Assembly: GCA_902583265.1 (NCBI GenBank)
Contig: CACHVD010000007.1
Location: 1-54,419, forward strand
Direction of reading: 5' to 3'
Length of the DNA stretch: 54,419 nt
From: an uncultured Prochlorococcus sp.
GTDB taxonomy: Bacteria; Cyanobacteriota; Cyanobacteriia; PCC-6307; Cyanobiaceae
Below the pieces are notes generated by a model. That model did no database searches and was not told the DNA's origin. It worked only from the letters and a program-made list of their open reading frames with translations. The position numbers and the translations under genes were made by a program. Position 1 is the stretch's first letter. Every line of letters starts with the position of its first letter. Below, in pieces: positions 18,551-27,391 of this stretch.

Positions 18551-19818
18551 CAACTTCTCAGTGATCTTGAACGTTTCAATATAGATAAAACAAATCCAAT
18601 AGATATAAAATTAATAACCAATGACGTTCGGCCATAGCTCATAAAAGGAAGGGGAATTCCAGTAACTGGTCCTAATCCAATAGTCATAAATAAGTTAATA
18701 ATTATTTGGAATAAAAAAGTTGAGGCTATTCCAATAACAATCAAAGATTCAAAATTAGTCCTAGCAATTGTTGCAGTATTAATAAGTTTTTTAATCAAAA
18801 AAAAGAACAAAAATAAAATTATTATGCACCCCACAAAACCCAATTCTTCGCCTAGAGCACTGAATATAAAATCAGTATGTTGTTCTGGTATAAATTGCAA
18901 ATTAGTCAGCTTACCTTGTAGCAAACCACTCCCAAATAATCCTCCAGAACCAATTGCAATTTTACTCTGTATCAAATGATATCCACCACCTAATGGATCT
19001 CTATTTGGATCTAAAAATAAAACTAATCTATCTTTTTGATATTCTTTTAAGCCATATTGCCACAAAATTGGTGTCAAATTTGCCACTAATAAATGAAAAG
19101 AAATAGCGATAGCTGTAAAAGTAATTTTCTTCTTCGAAGATCTATAAGCAAGATATCCTACTAATGGAATCCAGAAAATAAGAAGATTTGGTAAGGTTAA
19201 ATATAATGTAGAAGTAACAAGACAAAATACTAATATCAAAATCCATTCTATGGGCATTTGCGACCAATAGAGCATCACACCTGTCAAGACAAGTAGAACT
19301 AAGGAGGTACCCAAGTCTGGCTGAAAGAAAATTAATAACCAAGGAAAAACTACTACTAATAAGGGCAATACTAAATCCCTTATTGTCAAAATTATTTTTT
19401 TGTCGAGTACTAAAGCAAGAGTTAATACAGTACTTAGTTTAGCTACTTCTGAAGGCTGAAAAGAAAAGATGCCCAAGTTTAACCATCTTTGAGCTCCAGA
19501 AACTGATATCCCAAAAAAATAAATTAGCAATAAGGATATTAAAGTACACAAATAAAATGGAATCAAATACTTTCTAAGTCTCTCTAACGGTATATAAGAT
19601 ATAAAAAATGCTAGAAAATAACCAAAAAAACCAGTTAAGATATGACCTGAATAATTCGATACTAAAAAATCACCCTGAATACTTTTTATTAATAAACCTG
19701 AAATAATAACTAAAAACAAGGGAATTATAAGTATTGGAGAAAATAAAAAACCTTTATTAAAGTTTTCTTTTTTTGGTAAAAATCCCCTCTTATTTAATAA
19801 AGAAATTCTCCTAAACAT
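18550..19818 (-). CDS. rodA: Peptidoglycan glycosyltransferase RodA (SEDS family)
   Basis: The 422-residue polytopic membrane protein of the SEDS family polymerises lipid II during cell elongation. About ten hydrophobic helices are visible, along with the conserved FQPSEVAKL, FFQPDLGTSLVL and GPVTGIPLPFMSYGRTS blocks. The last is the SEDS signature in its cyanobacterial form. The ATG at 19818 is preferred over the TTG at 19821, which abuts the mrp stop codon. It sits between mrp and the histidine-kinase-like gene with essentially no spacing, so the three are probably one transcript. A paired class B PBP is not in the window. Confidence 0.92.
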   Translation of the reverse strand: MFRRISLLNKRGFLPKKENFNKGFLFSPILIIPLFLVIISGLLIKSIQGDFLVSNYSGHILTGFFGYFLAFFISYIPLERLRKYLIPFYLCTLISLLLIYFFGISVSGAQRWLNLGIFSFQPSEVAKLSTVLTLALVLDKKIILTIRDLVLPLLVVVFPWLLIFFQPDLGTSLVLLVLTGVMLYWSQMPIEWILILVFCLVTSTLYLTLPNLLIFWIPLVGYLAYRSSKKKITFTAIAISFHLLVANLTPILWQYGLKEYQKDRLVLFLDPNRDPLGGGYHLIQSKIAIGSGGLFGSGLLQGKLTNLQFIPEQHTDFIFSALGEELGFVGCIIILFLFFFLIKKLINTATIARTNFESLIVIGIASTFLFQIIINLFMTIGLGPVTGIPLPFMSYGRTSLVINFISIGFVLSILKRSRSLRS

Positions 19819-19821
19819 CAA

Positions 19822-20892
19822 TTATCTATAAATAAATTGATTTTTAATTGATTCAGCTAAATTACTGAATGCAATAGAAGTTTTTTTATTGGGCTGGCTT
19901 ATTGAGATTGGTACACCTTTATTGCTTTCATCAACCAGAGGTATTTCAATAGGAATCTGAGCTAATAATGGTAAATCACTTTCTTTAGCTAATTTTTGTC
20001 CACCACCTTTACCAAAAATTTCATATTTTTTACTAGGCATATCCGGTGGAATAAATACTGACATATTCTCTACAATTCCCAGTAAACGCACTCCTAATTG
20101 TTTAAACATTGCTAATCCCCTCCTGGCATCTTGCAAAGATACTTGTTGAGGAGTAGTGACAACAATTGCTCCAGAAATAGGAACAGATTGAGCAAGGGAT
20201 ATTTGAGCATCTCCTGTTCCTGGAGGCAAGTCTATGACCAAAAAATCAAGATTATTCCATTCAACTTGGTACAAAAATTGTCGAATAATACTATTAAGCA
20301 TTGGTCCTCTCCATATTACTGGCTGACCTTCTTCTATGAGGAAACCCATTGATACCATTGAAACTCCATATTTATTTATTGGTATTAACCTTTGATCACT
20401 GCTACTACCTTCTGTAACCTTTGGATTCTGTTCGGCAACCCCCATCATTGAGGGAGTATTAGGTCCATATATATCCGCATCCAGCAAACCAGTTTTTAAT
20501 CCCAATTTAGCTAGAGAACAAGCGAGATTAACTGCAATGGTACTTTTCCCAACTCCACCTTTACCACTGCTAACAGCTATTATATTTTTAATTCCTTCAA
20601 TCTTCTGCAACTCAGGAACATTACTTTGAGTTTTAGATTCTATTTTGGAAGAATTATTATCTATCTCTATCTGAACATCATCAATATCTTCAAAATCCAG
20701 TAGTACTTTTCTAACCTCTTGTACAATTCTATCTCTCTGAGAATTTGCAAATGATGGTAATGATAATGTTACGATTACTCTCGGTATAGTTACCCTTACG
20801 TTTTTAATCCAAGATAATTCAATTACATTTTTCTTTGATCCAGCATCTAGAACCTTTTGTAAAACAAAATTCGCATCTTCTATCGTGGTCAT
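19822..20892 (-). CDS. mrp: Mrp/NBP35-family iron-sulfur cluster carrier ATPase
   Basis: The 356-residue protein has an N-terminal MIP18/DUF59-type domain (residues 1-75) and a deviant Walker A, GKGGVGKST, at 110-118. The VIDLPPGTGDAQ and VTTPQQVSLQDARRG blocks of the Mrp/ApbC family follow. Such proteins carry Fe-S clusters to targets, relevant here to PSI and radical-SAM enzymes. I do not see the C-terminal CxxC found in some relatives. It is the first gene of the mrp-rodA-kinase run and is divergent from hemF across 157 bases. Confidence 0.93.
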   Translation of the reverse strand: MTTIEDANFVLQKVLDAGSKKNVIELSWIKNVRVTIPRVIVTLSLPSFANSQRDRIVQEVRKVLLDFEDIDDVQIEIDNNSSKIESKTQSNVPELQKIEGIKNIIAVSSGKGGVGKSTIAVNLACSLAKLGLKTGLLDADIYGPNTPSMMGVAEQNPKVTEGSSSDQRLIPINKYGVSMVSMGFLIEEGQPVIWRGPMLNSIIRQFLYQVEWNNLDFLVIDLPPGTGDAQISLAQSVPISGAIVVTTPQQVSLQDARRGLAMFKQLGVRLLGIVENMSVFIPPDMPSKKYEIFGKGGGQKLAKESDLPLLAQIPIEIPLVDESNKGVPISISQPNKKTSIAFSNLAESIKNQFIYR

Positions 20893-20989
20893 TAAATTTT
20901 TAAATATTTTGACAAGGTAGTCGACTGTTTAAAAGATTAAGAACTATGTCGAACTATCAAATAATAGGCAATAAGGACCCCCTAAGAGA

Positions 20990-21013
20990 AATTATAAAGG
21001 GAAACTTATAATT
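20990..21013 (+). repeat. Inverted repeat in the hemF leader
   Basis: Arms 20990-20997 and 21006-21013 (AATTATAA/TTATAATT) form a perfect eight-base AT stem 36 bases before the hemF ATG. It could be an operator or a leader hairpin. In DNA this AT-rich it may also be chance. Confidence 0.3.
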
Positions 21014-21049
21014 AACCAAAAATTTTTTTCTTCAAGATTTACTAAATAC

Positions 21050-22078
21050 ATGTTCAGAGAACCTCCTAAAAACTCGAGAGAAAAAACTAAAAATCTCTTA
21101 TTAACTCTTCAAGACAAAATTTGTTCAGGGCTTGAAGATATAGATGGCAAAGGGAAATTTATAGAAGAATCCTGGCTAAGAGATGAAGGTGGTGGTGGAA
21201 GATCAAGAGTATTGAAAAATGGCTCTATTTTTGAGCAAGCAGGAGTAAATTTCTCTGAAGTACAAGGGAAAGAATTACCTCAATCTATAATCTCTCAAAG
21301 GCCCGAAGCAAAAGGTCATGAATGGTTTGCTACGGGAACTTCTATGGTGTTGCATCCCAAGAATCCCTATATTCCTACAGTTCATCTGAATTATAGATAT
21401 TTCGAAGCTGGTCCTGTTTGGTGGTTTGGAGGAGGTGCAGACTTAACCCCTTTTTATCCTTATCTTTCTGATGTGAGAAATTTTCATAACGAGCATAAAA
21501 AAGCTTGTGAAAAAGTTGATAAAGATTTGCATAAAGTGTTCAAACCATGGTGTGATGAATATTTCTTCTTGCAGCATAGGAATGAATCTAGAGGCATAGG
21601 AGGTATTTTTTATGACTATCAAGATGGTTCAGGAAATATTTATAGAGGAAATAATCAAAACGGAGAGGCATCAAAAGCTTCGCAAAGAGTTGGCAAATCT
21701 AATTTAAATTGGGATAATTTATTTGCTTTAGCGGAAAATTGCGGACAGGCATTCCTCCCTTCATATTTGCCAATTATTGAAAATAGAGCTTCTCAAACAT
21801 ATTCATCGAAGGAAAGAGAATTCCAGCTATATCGCAGAGGGAGATATGTCGAATTCAATTTAGTTTGGGATAGAGGGACTATTTTTGGCCTACAAACAAA
21901 TGGCAGAACTGAATCTATATTAATGTCCTTACCACCTTTAGCTAGATGGGAATATGGATATAAAGCTAAAAAGGGTTCTCGAGAGGAATTTCTCACATCA
22001 ATTTTTACAAAACCCCAAGATTGGTTTAATGATAAAGAATTAGAGAAATTCTGTATAGAGAATAATATCTTTGATTAA
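21050..22078 (+). CDS. hemF: Oxygen-dependent coproporphyrinogen III oxidase
   Basis: The 342-residue enzyme uses O2 to convert coproporphyrinogen III to protoporphyrinogen IX, shared by heme and chlorophyll synthesis. Conserved blocks include the [10 protein letters not shown] segment, [39 protein letters not shown], and [12 protein letters not shown]. The C-terminal [35 protein letters not shown] block is also intact. Length matches cyanobacterial HemF. It stands alone on the + strand, between divergent mrp and a convergent CCB1-like gene. A dependence on oxygen is expected from the family, consistent with an oxygenic phototroph. Confidence 0.98.
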   Translation: MFREPPKNSREKTKNLLLTLQDKICSGLEDIDGKGKFIEESWLRDEGGGGRSRVLKNGSIFEQAGVNFSEVQGKELPQSIISQRPEAKGHEWFATGTSMVLHPKNPYIPTVHLNYRYFEAGPVWWFGGGADLTPFYPYLSDVRNFHNEHKKACEKVDKDLHKVFKPWCDEYFFLQHRNESRGIGGIFYDYQDGSGNIYRGNNQNGEASKASQRVGKSNLNWDNLFALAENCGQAFLPSYLPIIENRASQTYSSKEREFQLYRRGRYVEFNLVWDRGTIFGLQTNGRTESILMSLPPLARWEYGYKAKKGSREEFLTSIFTKPQDWFNDKELEKFCIENNIFD

Positions 22079-22104
22079 AATGATCAAATAACTTTTTAAG
22101 TATT

Positions 22105-22662
22105 TTAAATAGGAGTCTTAAATAAAGAACCGTCACTTTTTAATTGAAGTTTTTCTCCAAGTTCATTTTCTAAAGAGATTAATTCATCCCTATGGGCTCT
22201 TAATCTCATGAAAGTTGAATTATTTTCATTTTCATTGATCAATCTAAGTTCAAATTTCTCCTCTCTTGCTGATTTCTTAAAATAAACAATGCCAGATAAA
22301 GGGCCACCAACTAATCCTAACAGTATAGGCCACCAACCAAATTCAGGATATATTTGAATAATCACTAATCCCAAGGCACAAGAACCAAAACCGCCGAGAA
22401 AACCTAAAAAAATTGCTAAAAATTTACTAGAAACAACTTGTCCTTTAAATATCAAAATTCTTTGTTCAAAATCTCCGCCAGTTTGCTTCCATCCTCTCAA
22501 ATTAAGCCATTGACATAAATCATTTAAAACCTTAACTGGCTGTTGAGAAGATGAAATCTCAACTATGGTTGTTCTATCTTTACTAGAAGCCCTAAGAAAA
22601 AAAAATAATCCTATGGCCAAAAGAATAGTCAATAAAAGTGTTGAATTTAAGGAATAGGACAT
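22105..22662 (-). CDS. CCB1-like cytochrome b6f cofactor-assembly protein
   Basis: The 185-residue protein starts with one hydrophobic helix (residues 6-24), followed by a soluble stretch containing LNLRGWKQ. Two more helices come next (about 81-103 and 106-125, with FGWWPILLGLVGGPLSGIVYFKK). A charged tail begins at KSAREEKFELRL. This matches the cyanobacterial and plastid 'cofactor assembly of complex C subunit B' family (CCB1, formerly DUF3529), which helps attach heme c' to cytochrome b6. The assignment is by memory of the family pattern. Neighbouring hemF is convergent, a thematic but perhaps fortuitous link. Confidence 0.75.
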   Translation of the reverse strand: MSYSLNSTLLLTILLAIGLFFFLRASSKDRTTIVEISSSQQPVKVLNDLCQWLNLRGWKQTGGDFEQRILIFKGQVVSSKFLAIFLGFLGGFGSCALGLVIIQIYPEFGWWPILLGLVGGPLSGIVYFKKSAREEKFELRLINENENNSTFMRLRAHRDELISLENELGEKLQLKSDGSLFKTPI

Positions 22663-22825
22663 TTAATAAATTTTTTAGTAACTCCAAAAATAAAATTAAA
22701 ATTTCATCATATAATAATTTTTTAGATTTATTCTGTAAAATAGACTTATCAGATAAAAATTCTTAATTAAATAACATCTTAATTGATATTCTAAGATCTT
22801 AAATTACTCTAAATATTTTTTAAAC

Positions 22826-23461
22826 ATGACGATTGAAAATAAAAATATTGAATTTCTTTATAACGATTTAACAGAAGATTTATACAATTTTTATAAAAAC
22901 TCATCATACTTAGCTATTGACACCGAAGCAATGGGGTTGATTCATGGAAGAGATAGACTTTGTTTAGTACAAATATGCAATGAATATTGTAGAACATCCT
23001 GTATAAAAATCGAACTTAATACATCTTCTTCACCTCATTTAAAAGCACTTCTTGAAGATGACAAAATTACTAAAATATTCCACTATGCGAGATTTGATGT
23101 AGCAGCTCTAAAATGCAATCTTGAAATTAATACAAAAAATATTTTTTGTACAAAAATTGCAAGTAAGTTGGCAAGAACTTATACAAATAAACACGGTTTA
23201 AAAGATTTAATAAATGAACTAATAGGTATAGAGCTGGACAAAAGCTCGCAAAGTAGTGATTGGGGTAGCGAAGAAGATTTAACAAAAGATCAATTAGATT
23301 ATGCAGCAAATGATGTTAGATATTTAATTGAAGCTATGCATAAATTAAAAGTCATCTTAGAAAGAGAGAAAAGATATGAATTAGCTCAAAAATGTTTCGA
23401 AACAGTTTCAGTACATGCTGATTTAGACATATTAAAATTCTCAAATATATTTGAACATTAA
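22826..23461 (+). CDS. rnd: Ribonuclease D family 3'-5' exonuclease
   Basis: The 211-residue protein is the DEDDy exonuclease domain alone. Motif I AIDTEAMGL contains Asp32 and Glu34, a FHYARFDVAAL block forms motif II, and DYAANDVRYLIE gives the Tyr-x3-Asp motif III. The HRDC domains of E. coli RNase D are absent, as in other cyanobacterial members. It likely trims tRNA or other small RNA 3' ends. It is preceded by 163 AT-rich bases on its own side and ends 3 bases from the convergent 88-residue gene. Confidence 0.92.
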   Translation: MTIENKNIEFLYNDLTEDLYNFYKNSSYLAIDTEAMGLIHGRDRLCLVQICNEYCRTSCIKIELNTSSSPHLKALLEDDKITKIFHYARFDVAALKCNLEINTKNIFCTKIASKLARTYTNKHGLKDLINELIGIELDKSSQSSDWGSEEDLTKDQLDYAANDVRYLIEAMHKLKVILEREKRYELAQKCFETVSVHADLDILKFSNIFEH

Positions 23462-23464
23462 GAA

Positions 23465-23731
23465 TCAATCTTCTGTTAAAAAATTATCTTCACTATCAAG
23501 TGTTTCCATAAGCTTATCGAGTATTTTTGAAGAACTTAATTTATCTCCATCATTTTTTTCACAAATTTTTAAGACATTTTGCGCAACTTTTATTTTTTCT
23601 TGAATAGTTTTGGAGCCTTCTTTTGCAATTTGAATTTCCACTTTCTTCTTTGCAGAAGATAAGCTTATACTCATAAGTTTTGCAATCTCTGCGCAAATTT
23701 TGAGATATTGCCGATCATTTATTGGATACAT
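23465..23731 (-). CDS. Conserved small hypothetical protein
   Basis: I do not recognise this 88-residue protein. It is mostly helical by composition, Lys- and Ser-rich in the middle (ISLSSAKKKVEIQ), with an acidic C-terminus (DSEDNFLTED). It has no membrane segment, no signal peptide and one pair of cysteines (ICAE, ICEK) too far apart for an obvious metal site. It starts at ATG 23731. It is upstream of the LpxB-like gene's 3' end on the complementary layout, with 33 bases between them. Codon use is like its neighbours, so it is probably a real gene. Confidence 0.65.
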   Translation of the reverse strand: MYPINDRQYLKICAEIAKLMSISLSSAKKKVEIQIAKEGSKTIQEKIKVAQNVLKICEKNDGDKLSSSKILDKLMETLDSEDNFLTED

Positions 23732-23765
23732 AAAAAATTAATAAATAATACGCTAATGTCATTTA

Positions 23766-24995
23766 CTAAGATAACAAATCAAGGTTTATAGCATCTACGA
23801 TTTTCTTACTTGCTCCTGATTCCCCCATTCTTTCTTTTCCAATTTTTGATTGTTCTAACCTATGAACTTTTCCTTGCAAAAGTAAACTTAAACGTTTTAT
23901 AAGAATTTTTTTATTCTTGCAAACTAAAACACTACCTCCCAATAGTCTTGATTGCCTTTTTGCAAATGATTTTGTGAATTGTGGTCCTGGTCCCGGTAGA
24001 GAAAGAGATGGAATTCCAAGGCCCGCAATTTGCTCTGTAGCAGTTCCAGCATTAGACAAGCCAACTTCTGCCATATTTGCCCATGAATTAAATTTACCTT
24101 TTCCAATCACGATATATTGGTCTTTCTTTTTCCATACTGAATCTTCATCAATTAGAAATTTAACTTTACTCTGTTTTGTAAAACCATATTTATTTAAAAA
24201 ACTTTGAATTTTAATCACATTCGAATTAATGCTCAAAGGCAAAAGTATTACCAAATCCTTTGATAAATCAAAATCTTGCAAACAGTTAAGAAAACTATCA
24301 AGATTTTTAAGGGCTTCAGGGTATCTACTTCCAACTAATAAAATAATTCTTTTAAATAAAATAATATTTGATATCTTCTCGTTTGTTGTATTAACAAAAT
24401 CCATCATTGGATTACCCAAGTATTTTGCATCAATATTTTTTCTATTCAAATTATTTGCTGTAATTTCATCTCTCATAATTAAATTTTTACACCTTGGAGA
24501 TGACATTAAAAACATTTCCCATGGATCCCATTCAGAACCTTTCAACTTATGATAAAAATCGCTTAAATCCCATCCCGGCCCACTACTCCAAGTATGATCG
24601 CTTTTTGGAGTTCCAATAAAACTAAATTCGCATTCTGAACTCCAAGCGTAAAGTAATGGCAAAAAATCACCTACTGCAATAATTTTGCAGTTATGTTTTG
24701 ACTTTTGTTTTACAAGTAAAAAATTTCTTAAATTATCGATTAAAAATCCTGCAAACAAATCAAGCAAAAATCCCTTCAGACTTTGATTACTAAAACCTCC
24801 ACTAGGGAGATCTTTAAAATATCCTATTTTACGAAAATTCTTTGATTTTATGGAATTAAATATATCTCCATTTCCTACTAACGGCAAAACTTCAATATGT
24901 TTATTTTTTATTTTTTTTATTAATATTTTTATTATTTCCGATGCAATAACATCTTCTCCATGGCCATTGCATATAAATAATAGAGAATGAGACAT
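23766..24995 (-). CDS. Lipid-A-disaccharide-synthase-related glycosyltransferase-like protein
   Basis: The 409-residue protein starts at ATG 24995 with LLFICNGHGEDVIAS. It resembles LpxB-fold (GT-B) enzymes: an N-terminal Gly-His-Gly-Glu-Asp loop, a MRDEITANNLNRKNIDAKYLGNPMMDF segment, and a C-terminal SNAGTATEQIAGLGIPSLSLPG donor-site motif. It fits the separate cyanobacterial family annotated as lipid-A-disaccharide-synthase-related rather than true LpxB. The real substrate is unknown. The open frame extends 63 codons upstream, but those codons run through the tRNA-Cys gene and should be ignored. Confidence 0.82.
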   Translation of the reverse strand: MSHSLLFICNGHGEDVIASEIIKILIKKIKNKHIEVLPLVGNGDIFNSIKSKNFRKIGYFKDLPSGGFSNQSLKGFLLDLFAGFLIDNLRNFLLVKQKSKHNCKIIAVGDFLPLLYAWSSECEFSFIGTPKSDHTWSSGPGWDLSDFYHKLKGSEWDPWEMFLMSSPRCKNLIMRDEITANNLNRKNIDAKYLGNPMMDFVNTTNEKISNIILFKRIILLVGSRYPEALKNLDSFLNCLQDFDLSKDLVILLPLSINSNVIKIQSFLNKYGFTKQSKVKFLIDEDSVWKKKDQYIVIGKGKFNSWANMAEVGLSNAGTATEQIAGLGIPSLSLPGPGPQFTKSFAKRQSRLLGGSVLVCKNKKILIKRLSLLLQGKVHRLEQSKIGKERMGESGASKKIVDAINLDLLS

Positions 24996-25037
24996 CTTAC
25001 TGTTAAGATCATAAAAAGACTCAATAGAATCTTTTTC

Positions 25038-25108
25038 GGCGGCATGGCCAAGTGGTAAGGCAGAGGATTGCAAATCCTTTATCCCCAGTTCGAATCTGGG
25101 TGCCGCCT
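25038..25108 (+). tRNA. tRNA-Cys (anticodon GCA)
   Basis: The 71-base cloverleaf has acceptor arms GGCGGCA and TGCCGCC with discriminator U at 25108, the identity base expected for tRNA-Cys. The anticodon stem GAGGA/TCCTT carries loop TTGCAAA, and the T-loop is TTCGAAT. No CCA is encoded. Confidence 0.97.
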
Positions 25109-25135
25109 TGTTTAATTTTTTTACACATTTAATTA

Positions 25136-25156
25136 TGAAGTTCTCTAAGAACTTCA
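25136..25156. terminator. Hairpin downstream of tRNA-Cys
   Basis: TGAAGTTCT and AGAACTTCA form a perfect nine-base stem around a CTA loop, 27 bases past the tRNA-Cys end. Neither side has a strong U-tract, so it may act as a processing or termination hairpin. The rest of 25109-25319 is AT-rich and holds only a weak all-AT hairpin (25215-25233). Confidence 0.45.
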
Positions 25157-25319
25157 ATTTCAAATAAAGGGTAAAAAGTTTCAATTACTTATTGTTATGT
25201 AGAAAAATAATCTTTATTTATTATTGATAAATAATACCTTATTTATTCATTAATCAATAAAGTGAAATGGATTTATTAATTATTTTTATCAGATTATTTA
25301 TAAATAAATTTGAATTATT

Positions 25320-25487
25320 TTAGTAATCATTATCAGCTACACACATTCCTAAGCATCTAACACCATTTGATACAGTCCTTTTGCAATGATTACATAGAAT
25401 AGGATCTTTCTCTGAAGAAAGGTTATTTTTTAAATTATTTTGATCTTTAAAGCTTATTAAATCTTTTGTTGAATCAAACCGAACCAT
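25320..25487 (-). CDS. Small cysteine-containing hypothetical protein
   Basis: From the ATG at 25487 this is a 55-residue protein; starts at 25499 or 25532 are possible but run deeper into the upstream gene. Its C-terminal half holds four cysteines, as CNHCK and CLGMC separated by eleven residues, followed by a short acidic end. The spacing suggests a small zinc- or iron-binding knuckle. I cannot name a family. The first 14 bases overlap the 3' end of the 214-residue gene, so the two are probably co-translated. Confidence 0.6.
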   Translation of the reverse strand: MVRFDSTKDLISFKDQNNLKNNLSSEKDPILCNHCKRTVSNGVRCLGMCVADNDY

Positions 25488-26118
25488 TCTTGGAATCATT
25501 ATTTGAATCGATACTAACAACAAGTGAAGCATTTGTGTTGGAAGAAGGTATATCCATGATTTTTACAGTTTCTTTAGGCTCATCAATAACTAGATTTTCT
25601 TCCCTACTCTCATCAACTGCACAAGCTTCAAGAGCCTCTCGAAGTAGTGAATCAAATGTTGCTCCAGGCAATCTATGTCTAGCAACTTCCAGAAAAGTTC
25701 TCGGTAACGATTCAGATGCAGCATCTCGTAAAGCAGGATTATTTTTTCTATGTTCTTGCTCTTCTTCTATTGATTTAATAAACCTCAGTGTGACATCTCT
25801 TTTGGTAGAAGCTTTTATAAGCGTATCGTTTTCAGGATTACTAATATTAGGTTCATTTTCAAGATCACTAAGTCTTTTTTCTAAACTATTAAGAACTTCA
25901 TTAGCTTCTTTACTAATATGCGCTAATTGACCATCGGACAAATTAGGTAAATCAGCAACAAAAACTTTCCCATGATCTCTAAGTGTCAAGAAAGTTGGTC
26001 TTGGGCCTTGAGCCTGTCTACCAATTGATTCAGAATTATTGCCTATTGGTCTTTTTGGAGGTGTAGGGCCAGCTGAACTACGTCTACGTGTAATTCTTTG
26101 ATTATTTGCAAAGGGCAT
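25474..26118 (-). CDS. Conserved hypothetical protein
   Basis: I do not recognise this 214-residue protein. It has a basic, disordered N-terminus (residues 1-35, RRRSSAGPTPPKRP), then a compact region with PTFLTLRDHGKVFVADLPNLSDGQL. A helical, acidic middle probably forms a coiled coil (NEVLNSLEKRLSDLENE). A region with ESLPRTFLEVARHRLPGATFDSLLREALEAC follows, and the tail is Asn/Ser-rich. No membrane segment or signal peptide is visible. It overlaps the downstream 55-residue cysteine protein. The basic N-terminus hints at nucleic-acid or membrane-surface binding, which is only an inference. Confidence 0.7.
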   Translation of the reverse strand: MPFANNQRITRRRSSAGPTPPKRPIGNNSESIGRQAQGPRPTFLTLRDHGKVFVADLPNLSDGQLAHISKEANEVLNSLEKRLSDLENEPNISNPENDTLIKASTKRDVTLRFIKSIEEEQEHRKNNPALRDAASESLPRTFLEVARHRLPGATFDSLLREALEACAVDESREENLVIDEPKETVKIMDIPSSNTNASLVVSIDSNNDSKNGSV

Positions 26119-26249
26119 TGAATAAAGGGTAAATCTTAAAACTTAAACTTCCGATATAATTCGGCGGTAATTTTATTATATTACACCTAACTTTTTCATT
26201 TGGGTATAAAAAATTATTTTTTAAAACTCATTTAAAAAAGATAAAAAAA

Positions 26250-27293
26250 TTAAGTTAAGATTTCTGGCAAAAATTTACTAATTATTGAATCATTTTTTCG
26301 AACAATCTTTCCAATTTCCCAACTATCTATATCAAAATCTTTACAAATACTTAATATCGGATCCTTAAATTGTTTATCAATAATCAAACAAAATCCCACT
26401 CCAAGATTGAAAGTATTCCAAAAATCTTTTTCAGGAATAGATCCTTTCTCTTTGAGAAATCTAAATAAAATAGGTATTTCCCAAGAACTGGTATTGATAT
26501 AAGGAATAAAATCAGAAGGTATACATCTTGGTAAATTTTCTGGAATTCCTCCTCCAGTTATATGAGACATTGCTTTAATTTGTATATCCTCAGATAACAT
26601 TTTATTAATCACGTTATTGTAAATTTTTGTAGGTTTTAATAATTCATCATAAAAATTTGAGTGAGAAACCTTTTCAAATTCCTTATCTATTTGATTATTG
26701 TTTTGAATAATTTTTCTTACTAAACTAAAGCCGTTACTATGTACTCCATTACTTTTTAAAGCAATGATTAAGTCATTTTCAGAGACTTTTTTACCATTAA
26801 TAAGCTTATCCTCATCAACTATTCCAACACAAAATCCTGCAAGATCATACTTATCTTTTGAATAAAATCCAGGCATTTCAGCAGTTTCTCCGCCAAGTAA
26901 GGAACAGTTATTTTCTCTGCAGCCATGGGAAATGCCCTGCACAACTCTCAATAATTGTTTCTTATCAAGCTTACCAGTAGCAATATAATCCAGAAAAAAT
27001 AAAGGTTTTGCGCCACTGGTAATAATATCGTTAATGCACATAGCAACTAAATCAATACCAACCTCAAAGTGAAAGTTTTTACTTTGTGCTAATTCTAATT
27101 TTGTTCCAACACCATCAGTTCCTGAAACGAGAACTGGTTTTTTAAAACTATCGATAGGAATTCTAAACAAACCTCCGAACCCACCAATACCCTCAATCAC
27201 ATTAGATGTATGAGTTCCTTCAACTGCCTGTTTAATTTCGGAAACAAATTCTCGCCCAGCTTCTATATCAACACCTGATGTTTTGTAATCCAT
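26250..27293 (-). CDS. purM: Phosphoribosylformylglycinamidine cyclo-ligase (AIR synthetase)
   Basis: The 347-residue cytoplasmic enzyme closes the imidazole ring in purine synthesis, using ATP and FGAM to form AIR. The PurM-like ATP-binding N-terminus (YKTSGVDIEAGREFV) is followed by VSGTDGVGTKLELA, MCINDIITSGAKPLFFLDY and GGETAEMPGFY. The C-terminal domain has HITGGGIPENLPRCIP. Length is typical. The gene is divergent from panC-cmk with 98 bases between start codons. Downstream lies the 214-residue unknown, which is read on the same strand only after 26119-26249 upstream of it, so co-transcription with purM is not suggested. Confidence 0.97.
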   Translation of the reverse strand: MDYKTSGVDIEAGREFVSEIKQAVEGTHTSNVIEGIGGFGGLFRIPIDSFKKPVLVSGTDGVGTKLELAQSKNFHFEVGIDLVAMCINDIITSGAKPLFFLDYIATGKLDKKQLLRVVQGISHGCRENNCSLLGGETAEMPGFYSKDKYDLAGFCVGIVDEDKLINGKKVSENDLIIALKSNGVHSNGFSLVRKIIQNNNQIDKEFEKVSHSNFYDELLKPTKIYNNVINKMLSEDIQIKAMSHITGGGIPENLPRCIPSDFIPYINTSSWEIPILFRFLKEKGSIPEKDFWNTFNLGVGFCLIIDKQFKDPILSICKDFDIDSWEIGKIVRKNDSIISKFLPEILT

Positions 27294-27391
27294 GAAATAA
27301 AAATGATAGACTTTCCCTATATAGATATTCCTCCTAAGATTGCTTTTGTCCAGTAATTATTCATCAAATAGATTTATTTTTTAAAAACAAA

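Noticed and set aside
18550-19818. RodA signature reading SYGRTS instead of SYGGSS
   Set aside because: Cyanobacterial RodA commonly has Arg at this place, so it is not unusual.
20946-21011. A 21-codon + strand ORF in the hemF leader
   Set aside because: No ribosome-binding site and no recognisable peptide; it falls across the AT inverted repeat.
24996-25184. A 63-codon N-terminal extension of the LpxB-like gene
   Set aside because: It runs antisense through tRNA-Cys, and family homology begins at the ATG at 24995.
25215-25233. An all-AT hairpin (TATTTAT/ATAAATA)
   Set aside because: Expected by chance in DNA this AT-rich.
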